Source: Mycobacterium sp. shizuoka-1 (GTDB lineage: Bacteria > Actinomycetota > Actinomycetes > Mycobacteriales > Mycobacteriaceae). Taken from it: DNA of 64,000 bases. The position numbers and the translations under genes are program-made. Shown in pieces: positions 1 through 8,303 of this stretch (the stretch's first letter is position 1; the number at the start of each line of letters is the position of its first letter). Location: assembly GCF_002723835.1 (NCBI RefSeq), contig NZ_BEWG01000061.1:60012-124011 (forward strand), read 5' to 3'. Under the pieces are notes generated by a model. The model saw only the letters and a program-made list of their open reading frames with translations, made no database searches and was not told the DNA's origin.

Positions 1-1259
1 ATCGAGCTGCCGATGGTGCGGGCGATGGCGTTCATGCTGGTCGCGACCCCGGTTTCGTCGGCGGCCACTTCGCGCACCACCAGCGCCGGCAGCGCGCCGT
101 AGGCCAGGCTGATGTAGGCGTTGGTCAGCACGCCCGCCGCGATCACCTGCCACGGCTGATCGTGGAGGGCGGCCAGCAGGACGAAGCCGAGCACCCCGGC
201 GGCGGCGCCCACCACCAGGACGGCCCGGGCGCCGAACCGGTCGATGTAGCGTCCGCTGAGCACCGCGGTCAGAAAGCCCGCGACCGCGCCGGGCAGCAGG
301 AACAGCACGCTGGCGCCCAGCACCGTCGCGCCGAACCCGTAGCCACTGCCCAGCGGTGCCTGCACGAAGTCGGTCAGGCCCAGGAACGCGAAGTACAGAC
401 CCATCCCGACCAGGACGGTCGCCAGATTGGTCAGCAGGATCGGCCGCCGTGACAGCATCGTCGTCGACACCAGCGGGTGGCGGCACCGGCGTTCCCACCA
501 CCACCAGGCGCCCAGCACGACCACGCCGGCGGCCGCGCACCCCAGTGTGCGCGCCGATCCCCACCCCCAGCCGTGGCCCTGGGTGATCGCCAGCAGGAGC
601 GCCGACAGACCCAGCGCGAGCCCCGCCGCGCCGGCCCAGTCGACAGAGCCTTCGGCTGTGCGTGGCCGGGTCGGTACGACCAGCAGCACCGCGATGATCA
701 CCAGCGCAGTGAACGCGGTGGTCAACCAGAACACCCGGTGGTAGCCGGCGTCGCCGCGCATCAGCAGACCCGTGACGACCAGCCCCATGCCGCCGCCGAA
801 CCCCAACGATCCGGACAGCACGGCCATCGCGCGCATCAGCCGGTCGGCCGGCAGCTCCTCGCGCAGGATGGACACACCGATGGGATACAGCGCGTAGGAC
901 GCGCCCTGCAGCACTCGCGCCACGATCAGCAGCGGCAGCGACGCGGTCAGAGCGGCCAGCAGCGAGCCACCGAGCACGACGATGAGGACGGCCAGCAGCA
1001 CCCGCTTCTTGCTGTACAGGTCGGCTAGCCGGCCGATCAGCGGCGTGGTGGCCGCGGCGGCGAGCAGGTTGGCCGTCACCGCCCAGCTGACGTCGACGGG
1101 GGAGACGTGCAGCTGGCGGGCCATCACCCCTAGCACCGGCACGACCCCGGTCTGCAGGACTGCGACGGTCAGGGCGACGACGCTCAGGGTGGCGACCAGC
1201 AGTCCCGGCCGGTGATAGCCTTCGCCGGTCTGAGTTCGGGTCGCCTCGAGATCCGACAC
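1..1259 (-). CDS. MFS transporter, drug-exporter type (3' end beyond window)
   Basis: This is a membrane exporter of the major facilitator superfamily, probably driven by proton antiport. Translation from the GTG at 1259 gives 419 codons before the window edge and the reading frame stays open, so the C-terminus is missing. A short polar N-terminus is followed by many hydrophobic segments. The loop after the second segment reads GRLADLYSKKRV, which matches MFS motif A (GxLaDrxGrkxxl). The start is set by a GGAGG ribosome site 5 nt upstream. It is divergent from the thioesterase-like gene at 1355 with about 95 nt between them. The substrate cannot be inferred; the length suggests a 12- or 14-segment DHA-type exporter. 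Confidence 0.85.
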   Translation of the reverse strand, partial: MSDLEATRTQTGEGYHRPGLLVATLSVVALTVAVLQTGVVPVLGVMARQLHVSPVDVSWAVTANLLAAAATTPLIGRLADLYSKKRVLLAVLIVVLGGSLLAALTASLPLLIVARVLQGASYALYPIGVSILREELPADRLMRAMAVLSGSLGFGGGMGLVVTGLLMRGDAGYHRVFWLTTAFTALVIIAVLLVVPTRPRTAEGSVDWAGAAGLALGLSALLLAITQGHGWGWGSARTLGCAAAGVVVLGAWWWWERRCRHPLVSTTMLSRRPILLTNLATVLVGMGLYFAFLGLTDFVQAPLGSGYGFGATVLGASVLFLLPGAVAGFLTAVLSGRYIDRFGARAVLVVGAAAGVLGFVLLAALHDQPWQVIAAGVLTNAYISLAYGALPALVVREVAADETGVATSMNAIARTIGSS

Positions 1260-1354
1260 GTGACCTCCGTCTGTGATGGGTGACCCGACCCGTTGATTAT
1301 GTCGTCTAAACATCCGGCTGCGGGCACCGGAGTCCGCTGTGCGAGGATGCCCGG

Positions 1355-2167
1355 ATGGCCACCCGACCGGCGCATTTCCTCGCCGACCCCGACGGCATGT
1401 TCCATCCGACCGAGAACGCGCGCAGCCGCTGGGGCGACGACATGCTCAACGGGCCGGCCGTGGTCAGCCTGGCCGCCTGGAACCTGGAGCAGCGTTTCGG
1501 GATGCCCGGGTTTCTGCCCGGGCGGCTCACGGTCGACCTGTTCAAGGCGGCGCGCCGGGTGCCGACGACGGTCCGCTGCCGGCTGGTCCGCGACGGACAC
1601 CGCATCCGCACCTCCGAGTGCGACGTCATCCAGGGCGAGGTGATCGTCGCGCGGTCCACTCTGGTGCAGTACCGCCTTTCCGAACCGCCGCCTGGCCAGG
1701 AGTGGGTGGGCGCGGCCGCCTTCACCCCGCCGTCCGGTGGCGAGGCGCACGGGTTCTTCATCGGCAGCGACGACGTCGGCTGGAGTGCCAGCGGGCAGGC
1801 GCACCAGAACACCTCGCGCAAGCGGGTCTATCACAGTCCGATCGATGTGGTCGCCGGCCACGACATCACCCCGTTCGTGCGCACCGTCGTCGTCGCCGAG
1901 GCCACCAGCCTGGTCACCAACCTCGGCACCAGGGGCATCGGGTACATCAACGGCGACCTCACCGTGGCGTTGTCCCGACTTCCGCAGTCGGAACACATTG
2001 GTGTGCAAGGTGATTCGCATTGGGTTTGCGACGGGATCTCGGTCGGCACCGGGACGCTGTTCGACGACGCGGGCCCGTTCGGCACCGGATTGGTCACCGC
2101 GATCGCCAACCCGGCGGCGCAGATCGACTTCAGCAAGCCCGATGCGATGCCGACGTTGAGTGTCTGA
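1355..2167 (+). CDS. TesB-like acyl-CoA thioesterase family protein
   Basis: A 270-residue soluble protein resembling mycobacterial proteins annotated as TesB-like or acyl-CoA thioesterase-like, a double-hotdog fold that hydrolyses acyl-CoA. Visible landmarks are LPGRLTVDLFKAARRVP (about 50-65), RTSECDVIQGEVIVARSTL in the first half, and YINGDLTVALSRLP followed by SVGTGTLFDD near the C-terminus. The gene at 51444 is a clear paralogue with the same landmarks in the same order. There is no signal peptide or membrane segment. It runs convergently into the P1 peptidase gene, with stop codons about 1 nt apart. The thioesterase role is a family-level inference; no substrate is indicated. Confidence 0.7.
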   Translation: MATRPAHFLADPDGMFHPTENARSRWGDDMLNGPAVVSLAAWNLEQRFGMPGFLPGRLTVDLFKAARRVPTTVRCRLVRDGHRIRTSECDVIQGEVIVARSTLVQYRLSEPPPGQEWVGAAAFTPPSGGEAHGFFIGSDDVGWSASGQAHQNTSRKRVYHSPIDVVAGHDITPFVRTVVVAEATSLVTNLGTRGIGYINGDLTVALSRLPQSEHIGVQGDSHWVCDGISVGTGTLFDDAGPFGTGLVTAIANPAAQIDFSKPDAMPTLSV

Positions 2168-2168
2168 G

Positions 2169-3320
2169 TCAGAGCAGGGCGCGCAGCTGGTCGTGGGGTA
2201 GCGCGGGGGAGCGGTGCCCGTCGCGGCCCACCATGTCGGCGTTCACCACGAGCGCATTGAGCACGGCTTCCTCGACGCTGTGCACGACGGCGCTGTAGAA
2301 CTCGTCCATCCGCCCCCAGGGCAGGAACGTCAGCCGGCCGAAATCGTCGTCGCCGGCCGCGCCGATGGGAAAGCGGCTGCCCAGATCCGCCGCCTCGGCG
2401 GTGGAGAAGGCCAGGAAGATGTCCCCGGAGAAGTGGCTGCCGGTGGTGCCCGTGCGGGCCAGGCCCAGCGGCACCCGGCGGGCGAGCGCCTTGCACTGGC
2501 CGGGCAGCAGCGGCGCATCGGTGGCGATCACCACGATCACCGATCCCGCACCGGGTGGCGGACGGTTCAGGTCGCGCTCGAACCAGTCGCCGTCCAGCGG
2601 GTTGTCGACCGCCAGCTGCCCGCCGATGTGGCGGCCGGCGACGGTGAGTTCGTGGCGCGCACCGAAATTGGCCTGTACGAAGGCGCCGACGGTGAAGGTG
2701 TGGCTGCCGTAGCGCACCAGGCGCGAGGCGCTGCCGTTGCCGCCCTTGAACTCATAGCAGTTCATCCCGGTTCCGCCGCCGACCGACCCTTCGGGCACCG
2801 GGCCGCCGCGGGCATTGTCCAGCGCGGCCTCGGCATGTTCGGGCCGCACGTGGCCGCCGTTGATGTCGTTGAGGTAGCCGTCCCAGGTTTCCGCGCAGAC
2901 CGGCAACAGCCATTGCCGGGCCAGCACCGGATCAACCCGGTTGACCCACGCGATCACCCCGGTGTGGCAGGCGCCCACCGCGTGCGTATTGGACAGCAGC
3001 ACAGGCAGATTGAACGCACCTGACTCTTCGATCCAGGTGGTTCCGGTCATCTCGCCGTTGCCGTTGAGCGAATGCCAGCCGGCCGCGCAGGGCTGTCCGA
3101 GTCCGCCTCGGCCGCGGGGCAGGATCGCGGTGACGCCGGTTCGCACCGGTCCGGCCCCCACCGTCATCGGCCCGTCACCGGACACCAGCGTGGTGACGCC
3201 GACCTCGATGCCGGGCACGTCGGTGATCGCGTTCAACGGCCCGGGTTCGCCGGGAATACAGATGCCGAGCCCGCGAGCACGGGGTCGGCCGTCGGCGGTG
3301 AATGCCGCTGGGGACGTCAT
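2169..3320 (-). CDS. P1 family peptidase (DmpA/L-aminopeptidase D-esterase-like)
   Basis: A 383-residue member of the N-terminal nucleophile family typified by DmpA, which cleaves itself before a serine to make two chains and then acts as an aminopeptidase or amidase. The N-terminal half carries PGPLNAITDVPGIEVG, typical of the family. The segment GSVGGGTGMNCYEFKGG and then NGSASR at about 195-200 supplies the probable autoprocessing Gly-Ser site (about G196-S197). Length fits the family (350-390). No signal peptide is seen, so it should be cytoplasmic. The start is the ATG at 3320, divergent from the hydrolase gene at 3464. The substrate is unknown. Confidence 0.85.
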   Translation of the reverse strand: MTSPAAFTADGRPRARGLGICIPGEPGPLNAITDVPGIEVGVTTLVSGDGPMTVGAGPVRTGVTAILPRGRGGLGQPCAAGWHSLNGNGEMTGTTWIEESGAFNLPVLLSNTHAVGACHTGVIAWVNRVDPVLARQWLLPVCAETWDGYLNDINGGHVRPEHAEAALDNARGGPVPEGSVGGGTGMNCYEFKGGNGSASRLVRYGSHTFTVGAFVQANFGARHELTVAGRHIGGQLAVDNPLDGDWFERDLNRPPPGAGSVIVVIATDAPLLPGQCKALARRVPLGLARTGTTGSHFSGDIFLAFSTAEAADLGSRFPIGAAGDDDFGRLTFLPWGRMDEFYSAVVHSVEEAVLNALVVNADMVGRDGHRSPALPHDQLRALL

Positions 3321-3463
3321 CCGGCCGACCCTACCGTCGTGTGGCTCGGGCGGCCCGGCTCAGACCGCGGGAATCCAGGGCCATTCGGCCCTGCCGACGA
3401 CGGGCCATCAACTCCAGAGATCCGGTCTCACCCGACGTAATCTTCGACCCAGGGAGGTGTGGC

Positions 3464-4129
3464 ATGGCCCGACGACTCGTGCGTGACGACGAGGTTCGCG
3501 TCCCCGTCGACGATGTCGTGGTTTCCGGACATCTGACCGTGCCGGAGGTGCCGCGAGGCATCGTGGTGTTCGCACACGGCAGCGGAAGCAGCAGGCACAG
3601 TCCCCGAAACCGTTATGTCGCCGACGTCCTGGTGTCGGCCGGGCTGGCGACGCTGCTGTTCGATCTGCTCACCCCGGCCGAGGAATCGGACCGTGCCAAC
3701 GTGTTCGACATCGAACTGCTGGCCCGGCGTCTGATCGGCGTGACGGTATGGCTGCGGTCTCAACCCGACACCGCCGAATTGCCCGTCGGCTATTTCGGGG
3801 CGAGTACCGGAGGCGGTGCGGCGCTGCGCGCCGCTGCCGATTCGCAGGTCGACGTCGCTGCCGTGGTGTCCCGCGGCGGTAGGCCCGATCTGGCCGGAGC
3901 CTGGCTCAGGCGCGTGGATGCGCCGACTCTGCTCATTGTCGGAGGGCGGGACGAGGCCGTCCTCGAGCTCAACCGGCAGGCCGCCGCGGCGATACCAGCG
4001 GAGTGCACGATTGCCGTAGTGCCCGGCGCGACTCATCTTTTCGAAGAGCCCGGCGCGCTGGAGCAGGTCGCTGAGCTGGCCAAAGACTGGTTCATCGACC
4101 ATGCGACGTCGATCGCTGTGAAACCCTAG
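3464..4129 (+). CDS. Dienelactone hydrolase-like alpha/beta hydrolase
   Basis: A 221-residue alpha/beta hydrolase. The oxyanion region reads VFAHGSGSSRHSPRN (about residues 35-50). The nucleophile elbow is GYFGASTGGGAAL (GxSxG with Ser in GAS). The acid lies in LLIVGGRDEAV and the histidine in VPGATHLFEEPGALE. These features are seen in dienelactone hydrolase-type proteins often found beside phosphoribosyltransferases in actinobacteria, but no such partner is present here. The ATG at 3464 is preceded by GGGAGGTG (3452-3459). A strong hairpin follows the stop codon. The substrate is unknown. Confidence 0.82.
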   Translation: MARRLVRDDEVRVPVDDVVVSGHLTVPEVPRGIVVFAHGSGSSRHSPRNRYVADVLVSAGLATLLFDLLTPAEESDRANVFDIELLARRLIGVTVWLRSQPDTAELPVGYFGASTGGGAALRAAADSQVDVAAVVSRGGRPDLAGAWLRRVDAPTLLIVGGRDEAVLELNRQAAAAIPAECTIAVVPGATHLFEEPGALEQVAELAKDWFIDHATSIAVKP

Positions 4130-4146
4130 CCAGAATCACGAACGCC

Positions 4147-4171
4147 GGGGAAGGCGTCAACAACCTTCCCC
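4147..4171 (+). terminator. Probable hairpin terminator after the alpha/beta hydrolase
   Basis: GGGGAAGG (4147-4154) pairs perfectly with CCTTCCCC (4164-4171) across a 9-nt loop, 17 nt after the hydrolase stop codon. There is no U-tract, as is common for mycobacterial hairpin terminators, so function is inferred from position and stem quality. Confidence 0.5.
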
Positions 4172-4306
4172 AGCGCCGTCTGCCGCTCGCACCACACCCC
4201 CCAGTAGTGGTACGAGCCACCAAACAATCCCGACACCCCCGGCGGGACCCGTGACTCGACTGACGTCTGCCATCAAGTTAAGGGGCAACCGTCAGGTGGT
4301 GCACGC

Positions 4307-4318
4307 GTAGTGCACTAC
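4307..4318. promoter_or_regulatory. Perfect 12-bp palindrome upstream of the rhodanese operon
   Basis: GTAGTGCACTAC is a perfect palindrome about 100 nt before the rhodanese start and is followed by TCGATTTCAG. A possible -10 element TATAAC lies around 4348-4353, so the site sits where a regulator could act on the operon promoter. Related sites occur at 9711-9722 and 27091-27102. The rest of the intergenic DNA 4130-4418 shows only the terminator described above. Confidence 0.45.
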
Positions 4319-4418
4319 TCGATTTCAGGCTGTTCTCAGGTTTGGTACCTATAACAGCACTCGCCCGCGGGCCGGGGCATGATCATCGGTGGCCCGCCGA
4401 GCAACGAACGGAGATCCC

Positions 4419-5267
4419 ATGACAGCGCGCGCGGACGTGTTGACGACGGCAGAGGCGCTGCTCAGCCGCGTGGCCGCGGGCCAGCCGGTGACGCTGCTGG
4501 ACGTGCGGTGGACATTGAGCCGGCCGGATGGCCGCGACGACTACCTGAAGGGGCACCTTCCCGGCGCGGTGTACGTGTCGTTGGACGACGACTTGTCCGA
4601 TCACGCGGTATCCGGGCGGGGCCGACACCCGCTGCCGTCAGGATCCGCTGTTCAGCAGGCCGCGCGGCGGTGGGGAGTCCGAGACGGCGTCCCGGTGGTG
4701 GTCTATGACGACTGGAACCGAGCCGGGTCGGCGCGGGCCTGGTGGGTGCTCAGGGCGGCCGGGATTGCCGATGTGCGGATCCTCGACGGCGGCCTGGCGG
4801 CGTGGAAGGCGGCCGGTGGCGTCCTCGAAACCGGCCAGGTCGATCCGATCCCCGGCGACGTCACCGTGGCACACGACGACCTGTACGCGGGCGCGCTGCC
4901 CACCTTGACCGCCGACGACGTTGAGAGTCGACCGCTGCTGGACGCCCGTGCTCCGGAACGCTTCCGCGGCGACGTGGAGCCGGTGGACGCGGTGGCCGGC
5001 CACATCCCGGGCGCCCGAAACCTGCCCAGCACGGTGCTTCTCGGCGGGGATGACACCTTTGTGGCCGGTGCCGCGGTCGACCGGCTGCTGCGCGAGCGGG
5101 GGATCGGGGCCGGCGAGCTGGTCGGGGTCTACTGCGGCTCGGGAATCACCGCGGCGGTCGCCGTCGCGGCGTTGGCCGCCGCCGGCCGCGACGCGGCCCT
5201 GTTTCCGGGTTCCTGGTCGCAGTGGAGCTCGGACCCGGACCGTCCGGTGGCCCGCGGCGAGCAGTGA
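4419..5267 (+). CDS. Rhodanese-type sulfurtransferase (SseA-like)
   Basis: A 282-residue two-domain rhodanese that would move sulfane sulfur from thiosulfate or 3-mercaptopyruvate to cyanide or another thiol acceptor in the cytoplasm. The N-terminal domain shows LLDVRWTL and HLPGAVYVSLDDDLSD. The C-terminal domain shows HIPGARNLPS and the active-site loop VYCGSGITAA, whose cysteine would carry the persulfide. The ATG at 4419 has GGAG 5 nt upstream (4410-4413); a GTG at 4389 lacks a comparable site. It heads a run of five genes (4419-7906) with almost no spacing, so they are probably cotranscribed. Confidence 0.88.
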   Translation: MTARADVLTTAEALLSRVAAGQPVTLLDVRWTLSRPDGRDDYLKGHLPGAVYVSLDDDLSDHAVSGRGRHPLPSGSAVQQAARRWGVRDGVPVVVYDDWNRAGSARAWWVLRAAGIADVRILDGGLAAWKAAGGVLETGQVDPIPGDVTVAHDDLYAGALPTLTADDVESRPLLDARAPERFRGDVEPVDAVAGHIPGARNLPSTVLLGGDDTFVAGAAVDRLLRERGIGAGELVGVYCGSGITAAVAVAALAAAGRDAALFPGSWSQWSSDPDRPVARGEQ

Positions 5268-5269
5268 CG

Positions 5270-5503
5270 ATGCAGACCTTTCGGCTCTACCTGAAGATTC
5301 AGGCGATGTGTCTGGTGTTCGGCATCGTCGGCCCGATCTTCCTGGCGGTGTACTTCGCCACCCAGCCCGATCCGACCGTGCGGTGGATGTACTACTGGGG
5401 GCTGGTGATCACCGCGATCGACGTGCTGATCGCGCTGGGCCTCACCGACCAGACGCTGCGCGCCCGTCAGGTGGCCGGCGACGAGCGGAGTACGTCGTCG
5501 TGA
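5270..5503 (+). CDS. Small two-helix membrane protein
   Basis: A 77-residue protein of unknown function. Two hydrophobic segments are visible: MCLVFGIVGPIFLAVYF near residues 10-26 and YYWGLVITAIDVLIALGL near 38-55, followed by a short charged C-terminus. The ATG at 5270 lies 2 nt after the rhodanese stop, and the last codons overlap the GTG of the channel gene by 4 nt (GTGA). This placement suggests translational coupling and a role linked to the channel-like protein or the sulfurtransferase. No family was recognised. Confidence 0.7.
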   Translation: MQTFRLYLKIQAMCLVFGIVGPIFLAVYFATQPDPTVRWMYYWGLVITAIDVLIALGLTDQTLRARQVAGDERSTSS

Positions 5504-6270
5504 CCGCCGTTGCGCACCGCAGCCCGGCGCCGACGTCTGAAACGCGGGTGCAGCGCTGGCAACGATTGGCCGAGTGGCCGCTGGCGGCGTGTGCCGCGGT
5601 GTTTCTGGTGTTGTTTTCGGTCAAGGTACTGGCTCAACCACAGGGCGTGAACCGCACCATCATCCACGGGATGCTGTTCGTGCTCTACCTGCCCTTCCTG
5701 ATCGACTACCTTGCCCGCTTGCTCTTGGCGCAACACCGTGCCCGGTGGTTCTTCCGCCATCTGCTCGATCTGGTGGTCGTCGTGGTGCCGGTGATGGGTC
5801 CGCTGCTTCTGCTGCGCCTGGTTGCCTTGGTCGCGGCGCTGCAACGGGCTGTCGGCGACGCGATCCGGGGCCGGGTGGTCGTGTACACCGCGTTCAGCGC
5901 GGTGTTGTTGGTGTACTCGGCGTCGCTGGCGGTGCTGCAGGTGGAGCGGCCCGCACCGGGAGCCAACATCACCAACTTCGGTGACGCCGTGTGGTGGTCG
6001 GTCGCCACGATCACCACCGTCGGATACGGCGACCTCTATCCCGTCACCGTGTTGGGCCGGGTCGTCGCCGCACTGCTCATGATCGGCGGGATCAGTCTGG
6101 TCGGTGCGATCACCGCGACGATCGCCAGTTGGATCGTGCAGCGGGTGGCGGCGGTAGACAATGCCCAGCAGGCCGCGACGGTGGCGCACATCGAAAGCTT
6201 GCAGGCCGAGGTTTCTCGGCTGGCGGACTTGGTTTCGGCCCGTCAGAACACGGAGGGCCGGTCAACGTGA
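5500..6270 (+). CDS. Potassium channel-like protein with TVGYGD filter
   Basis: A 256-residue membrane protein of the voltage-gated-like ion channel superfamily. Hydrophobic segments occupy roughly residues 28-45, 54-75, 88-112 and 127-147, then the pore loop WWSVATITTVGYGD (selectivity filter about 172-178) and a final helix of about 188-215. The filter matches K+ channels exactly. The helix before the pore has few regularly spaced arginines, so voltage sensing is doubtful. The tail (about 220-256) is amphipathic and could form a coiled coil for tetramer assembly. The GTG start at 5500 overlaps the upstream stop, and its stop overlaps the next gene by 4 nt. Confidence 0.85.
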   Translation: MTAVAHRSPAPTSETRVQRWQRLAEWPLAACAAVFLVLFSVKVLAQPQGVNRTIIHGMLFVLYLPFLIDYLARLLLAQHRARWFFRHLLDLVVVVVPVMGPLLLLRLVALVAALQRAVGDAIRGRVVVYTAFSAVLLVYSASLAVLQVERPAPGANITNFGDAVWWSVATITTVGYGDLYPVTVLGRVVAALLMIGGISLVGAITATIASWIVQRVAAVDNAQQAATVAHIESLQAEVSRLADLVSARQNTEGRST

Positions 6271-7466
6271 CCGAGCGCGGTCCCTTCGACGGCAAGGCCG
6301 TGCTCACGGGTGCGGGTAAGTCCCAGGTCGGACGGCGGCTGGGGCGCACCGGACTGGAGCTGACCATCGAGGCCGTGCTCAGGGCCATCGCCGACGCCGG
6401 GCTGGATGTCGACGACGTCGACGGCATCGCCAGCTACCCGGGCGCGGTCGCCGGCAACCCGGGTTTCTCGGGCGCCACCGTCAGCGAGGTCCGCACCGCG
6501 CTGGGATTGCGCAGCCGCTGGTACATGTCGGGGCTGGAAACCGCAGGCCAGATCGGGCCGGTGATCGAGGCCTGCATGGCCGTCACGCTCGGGCTGGCCA
6601 ACCATGTGGTGGTGTACCGGTCGGTGTGGGAGTCGACGGCGGCCCAGCAGGCCGGCGGCGGCCACGCGTCGGTGTTGTTCGGTGGCGGTGGGACGCTGCC
6701 GCCTCAGATGGAGTGGACCGCGCCGTTCGGTGCGCTGTCAGCGGCCAACTGGCTGGCGATGCCCGCCCAGCGCTACATGCACGACTTTGGGCTCACCCGT
6801 GAACAACTCGGGGCCGTCGCGCTGAATGCACGGCGCAATGCGGGGCTCAATCCCGACGCGGTCTACCGGGATCCCATGACGATGGCGGACTATCTGGACG
6901 CGCGGATGATCTCCGAACCGTTGTGCTTGTTCGACTGCGACGTGCCGTGCGACGGGGCCACCGCGGTCATCGTGTCGCGCCGGGATGCCGCCGGCGGCCT
7001 GCCCCGTCATCCCCTGACGGTCGAGTCGGTCGGCCCCGGGATGTTCGAAAGGCCAACCTGGGAACAACGTTTCGACCTCACCACGATGGCGGCGCACGAT
7101 TCGGCGGCCACCTTGTGGGAGAACACCCGGTTGCAACCTGGTGACGTGGACATGGCGCAGCTGTACGACGGCTTCAGCTTCCTGACGGTGATGTGGTTGG
7201 AGGCGTTGGGTTTCTGCGAGCACGGCAGGGTCGGTGAATTCATCGAGGGTGGTGAGCGGATCGCGCTCGACGGGCCACTACCGCTGAACACCAGTGGTGG
7301 TCAGCTGTCGGGCGGTCGCCTGCACGGGATGGGCTTCCTGCACGAAGCCTGCATCCAGTTGTGGGGAGAGGGCGGTGAGCGTCAGGCGCCGTGCACTCCC
7401 GAGATCGTCGCCGTCGGCGTGGGCGGGGGCCCGGTCGCCGGGTCGATGTTGGTGAGCAGCCGATGA
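6267..7466 (+). CDS. Thiolase-fold lipid-transfer/aldolase-like protein lacking the catalytic cysteine
   Basis: A 399-residue thiolase-superfamily protein of the lipid-transfer (SCP2-thiolase-like) group. In true thiolases the nucleophile lies in an NxxCASG loop. Here the equivalent stretch is RWYMSGLETAGQIGP, with no cysteine. The C-terminal half keeps AQLYDGFSFLTVMWLEALGFC, LNTSGGQLSGGRLHGMG and GVGGGP. This pattern recalls Ltp2-type aldolases of steroid side-chain breakdown, which use tyrosines and need a DUF35 partner; such a partner follows immediately. A CoA-thioester retro-aldol role is therefore an inference. GTG start with 4-nt overlap with the channel gene. Confidence 0.78.
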   Translation: MTERGPFDGKAVLTGAGKSQVGRRLGRTGLELTIEAVLRAIADAGLDVDDVDGIASYPGAVAGNPGFSGATVSEVRTALGLRSRWYMSGLETAGQIGPVIEACMAVTLGLANHVVVYRSVWESTAAQQAGGGHASVLFGGGGTLPPQMEWTAPFGALSAANWLAMPAQRYMHDFGLTREQLGAVALNARRNAGLNPDAVYRDPMTMADYLDARMISEPLCLFDCDVPCDGATAVIVSRRDAAGGLPRHPLTVESVGPGMFERPTWEQRFDLTTMAAHDSAATLWENTRLQPGDVDMAQLYDGFSFLTVMWLEALGFCEHGRVGEFIEGGERIALDGPLPLNTSGGQLSGGRLHGMGFLHEACIQLWGEGGERQAPCTPEIVAVGVGGGPVAGSMLVSSR

Positions 7467-7906
7467 CCTATCAACGGCCGGATCTGCGGCTGGCGCCCAG
7501 TCCGACACCCGAATCGCAGGCGTTCTGGACCGGCGGGCGCGACGGGCATTTGCTGATCGCGCGCTGCCAGAGCTGCGGATATTTCTTTCACCCGCCGGCC
7601 CCGGCATGCTGGCGTTGCCGCAGTACCGATGTTTCCCCCGAACCCGTGTCCGGCCGGGCGACGGTCGCCGCGTTCACCGTGGACCGGCAGCCCTGGATCC
7701 CGGGTTTCGAGCCGCCGTACATCGTCGCGATCGTCGAACTCGCCGAACAGCCCGACGTGCGACTGATCACCAACGTCGTGGATGTCGAGCCCGAGCAGAT
7801 GAGTATCGGGCTGGAGGTGGAGGTGTTCTTCGAGGCCTGGACAGCGCTATCCGGTGCCGAAGAAACCCGGGTATGGATACCGTTGTTCCGGCCCGTAACC
7901 CGCTGA
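7463..7906 (+). CDS. DUF35 Zn-ribbon/OB-fold protein, partner of the thiolase-like protein
   Basis: A 147-residue protein with an N-terminal zinc ribbon, CQSCGYFFHPPAPACWRC (CxxC...CxxC at about 35-52), followed by an OB-fold with GRATVAAFTVDRQPWIPG. DUF35 proteins bind acyl-CoA and form obligate complexes with thiolase-fold enzymes. Its ATG overlaps the stop of the thiolase-like gene by 4 nt, which fits a fixed stoichiometry. It is the last gene of the 4419-7906 run and ends in a hairpin. A second DUF35-thiolase pair lies at 32333-33976 with the gene order reversed. Confidence 0.85.
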   Translation: MTYQRPDLRLAPSPTPESQAFWTGGRDGHLLIARCQSCGYFFHPPAPACWRCRSTDVSPEPVSGRATVAAFTVDRQPWIPGFEPPYIVAIVELAEQPDVRLITNVVDVEPEQMSIGLEVEVFFEAWTALSGAEETRVWIPLFRPVTR

Positions 7907-7914
7907 CGGGCCGG
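7888..7914 (+). terminator. Hairpin spanning the end of the DUF35 gene
   Basis: CCGGCCCGT (7888-7896) pairs perfectly with ACGGGCCGG (7906-7914) across a 9-nt loop; the stop codon lies in the loop and stem. A second small dyad, CCGTTGTC-G-GACAACGG, follows at 7921-7937. Both sit between convergent genes, so transcription termination is the likely role, without a U-tract. Confidence 0.45.
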
Positions 7915-7944
7915 GTTCAACCGTTGTCGGACAACGGGATTGGA

Positions 7945-8214
7945 TCAGTCGCGAACCCAGACCGAGATGTAGCCGATGGGAATGCCGGTGCGGGTGGCGA
8001 TGCACTCGCGGGCAGCCAGTTCGACCTTGTCGCGGCTGGTCGCTTCGGTGGCGTCGTTGATCTCCGGAATCCGGATGAGCCACCGGTTGCTCTCGAATCG
8101 GAGGTCGATCTCGAAGCACTGACCGGCCATCGGCCGAAGGACCTGGTGGGTGCGAAGACCCCGTTGCGGACGAGTGGAGAAGCCGCGAGTTCTGTAATGA
8201 GTACGCATCTTCAT
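7945..8214 (-). CDS. Small HicB-like fold protein
   Basis: An 89-residue protein if the ATG at 8214 is used. The C-terminal 61 residues (from an internal ATG at 8130) look like the HicB-like antitoxin fold: a strand FEIDLRFESNRWLIRIPEI, then SRDKVELAARECIA, then YISVWVRD. The N-terminal extension is arginine-rich and of uncertain reality. A GGAAAG site sits just before 8214 and would better suit the second ATG at 8208. No HicA-type RNase gene adjoins it, so it would be a solitary member. HicB-like proteins of this size in actinobacteria are often not proven antitoxins. Confidence 0.6.
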   Translation of the reverse strand: MKMRTHYRTRGFSTRPQRGLRTHQVLRPMAGQCFEIDLRFESNRWLIRIPEINDATEATSRDKVELAARECIATRTGIPIGYISVWVRD

Positions 8215-8303
8215 GCTTTCCGAAACGATTCTGGGCCGCGGGAAAAGATACTCCCTGTGACCCGGAATACAAAATCGCGGTGATCTGTGGCCATGATGGG
8301 GAT

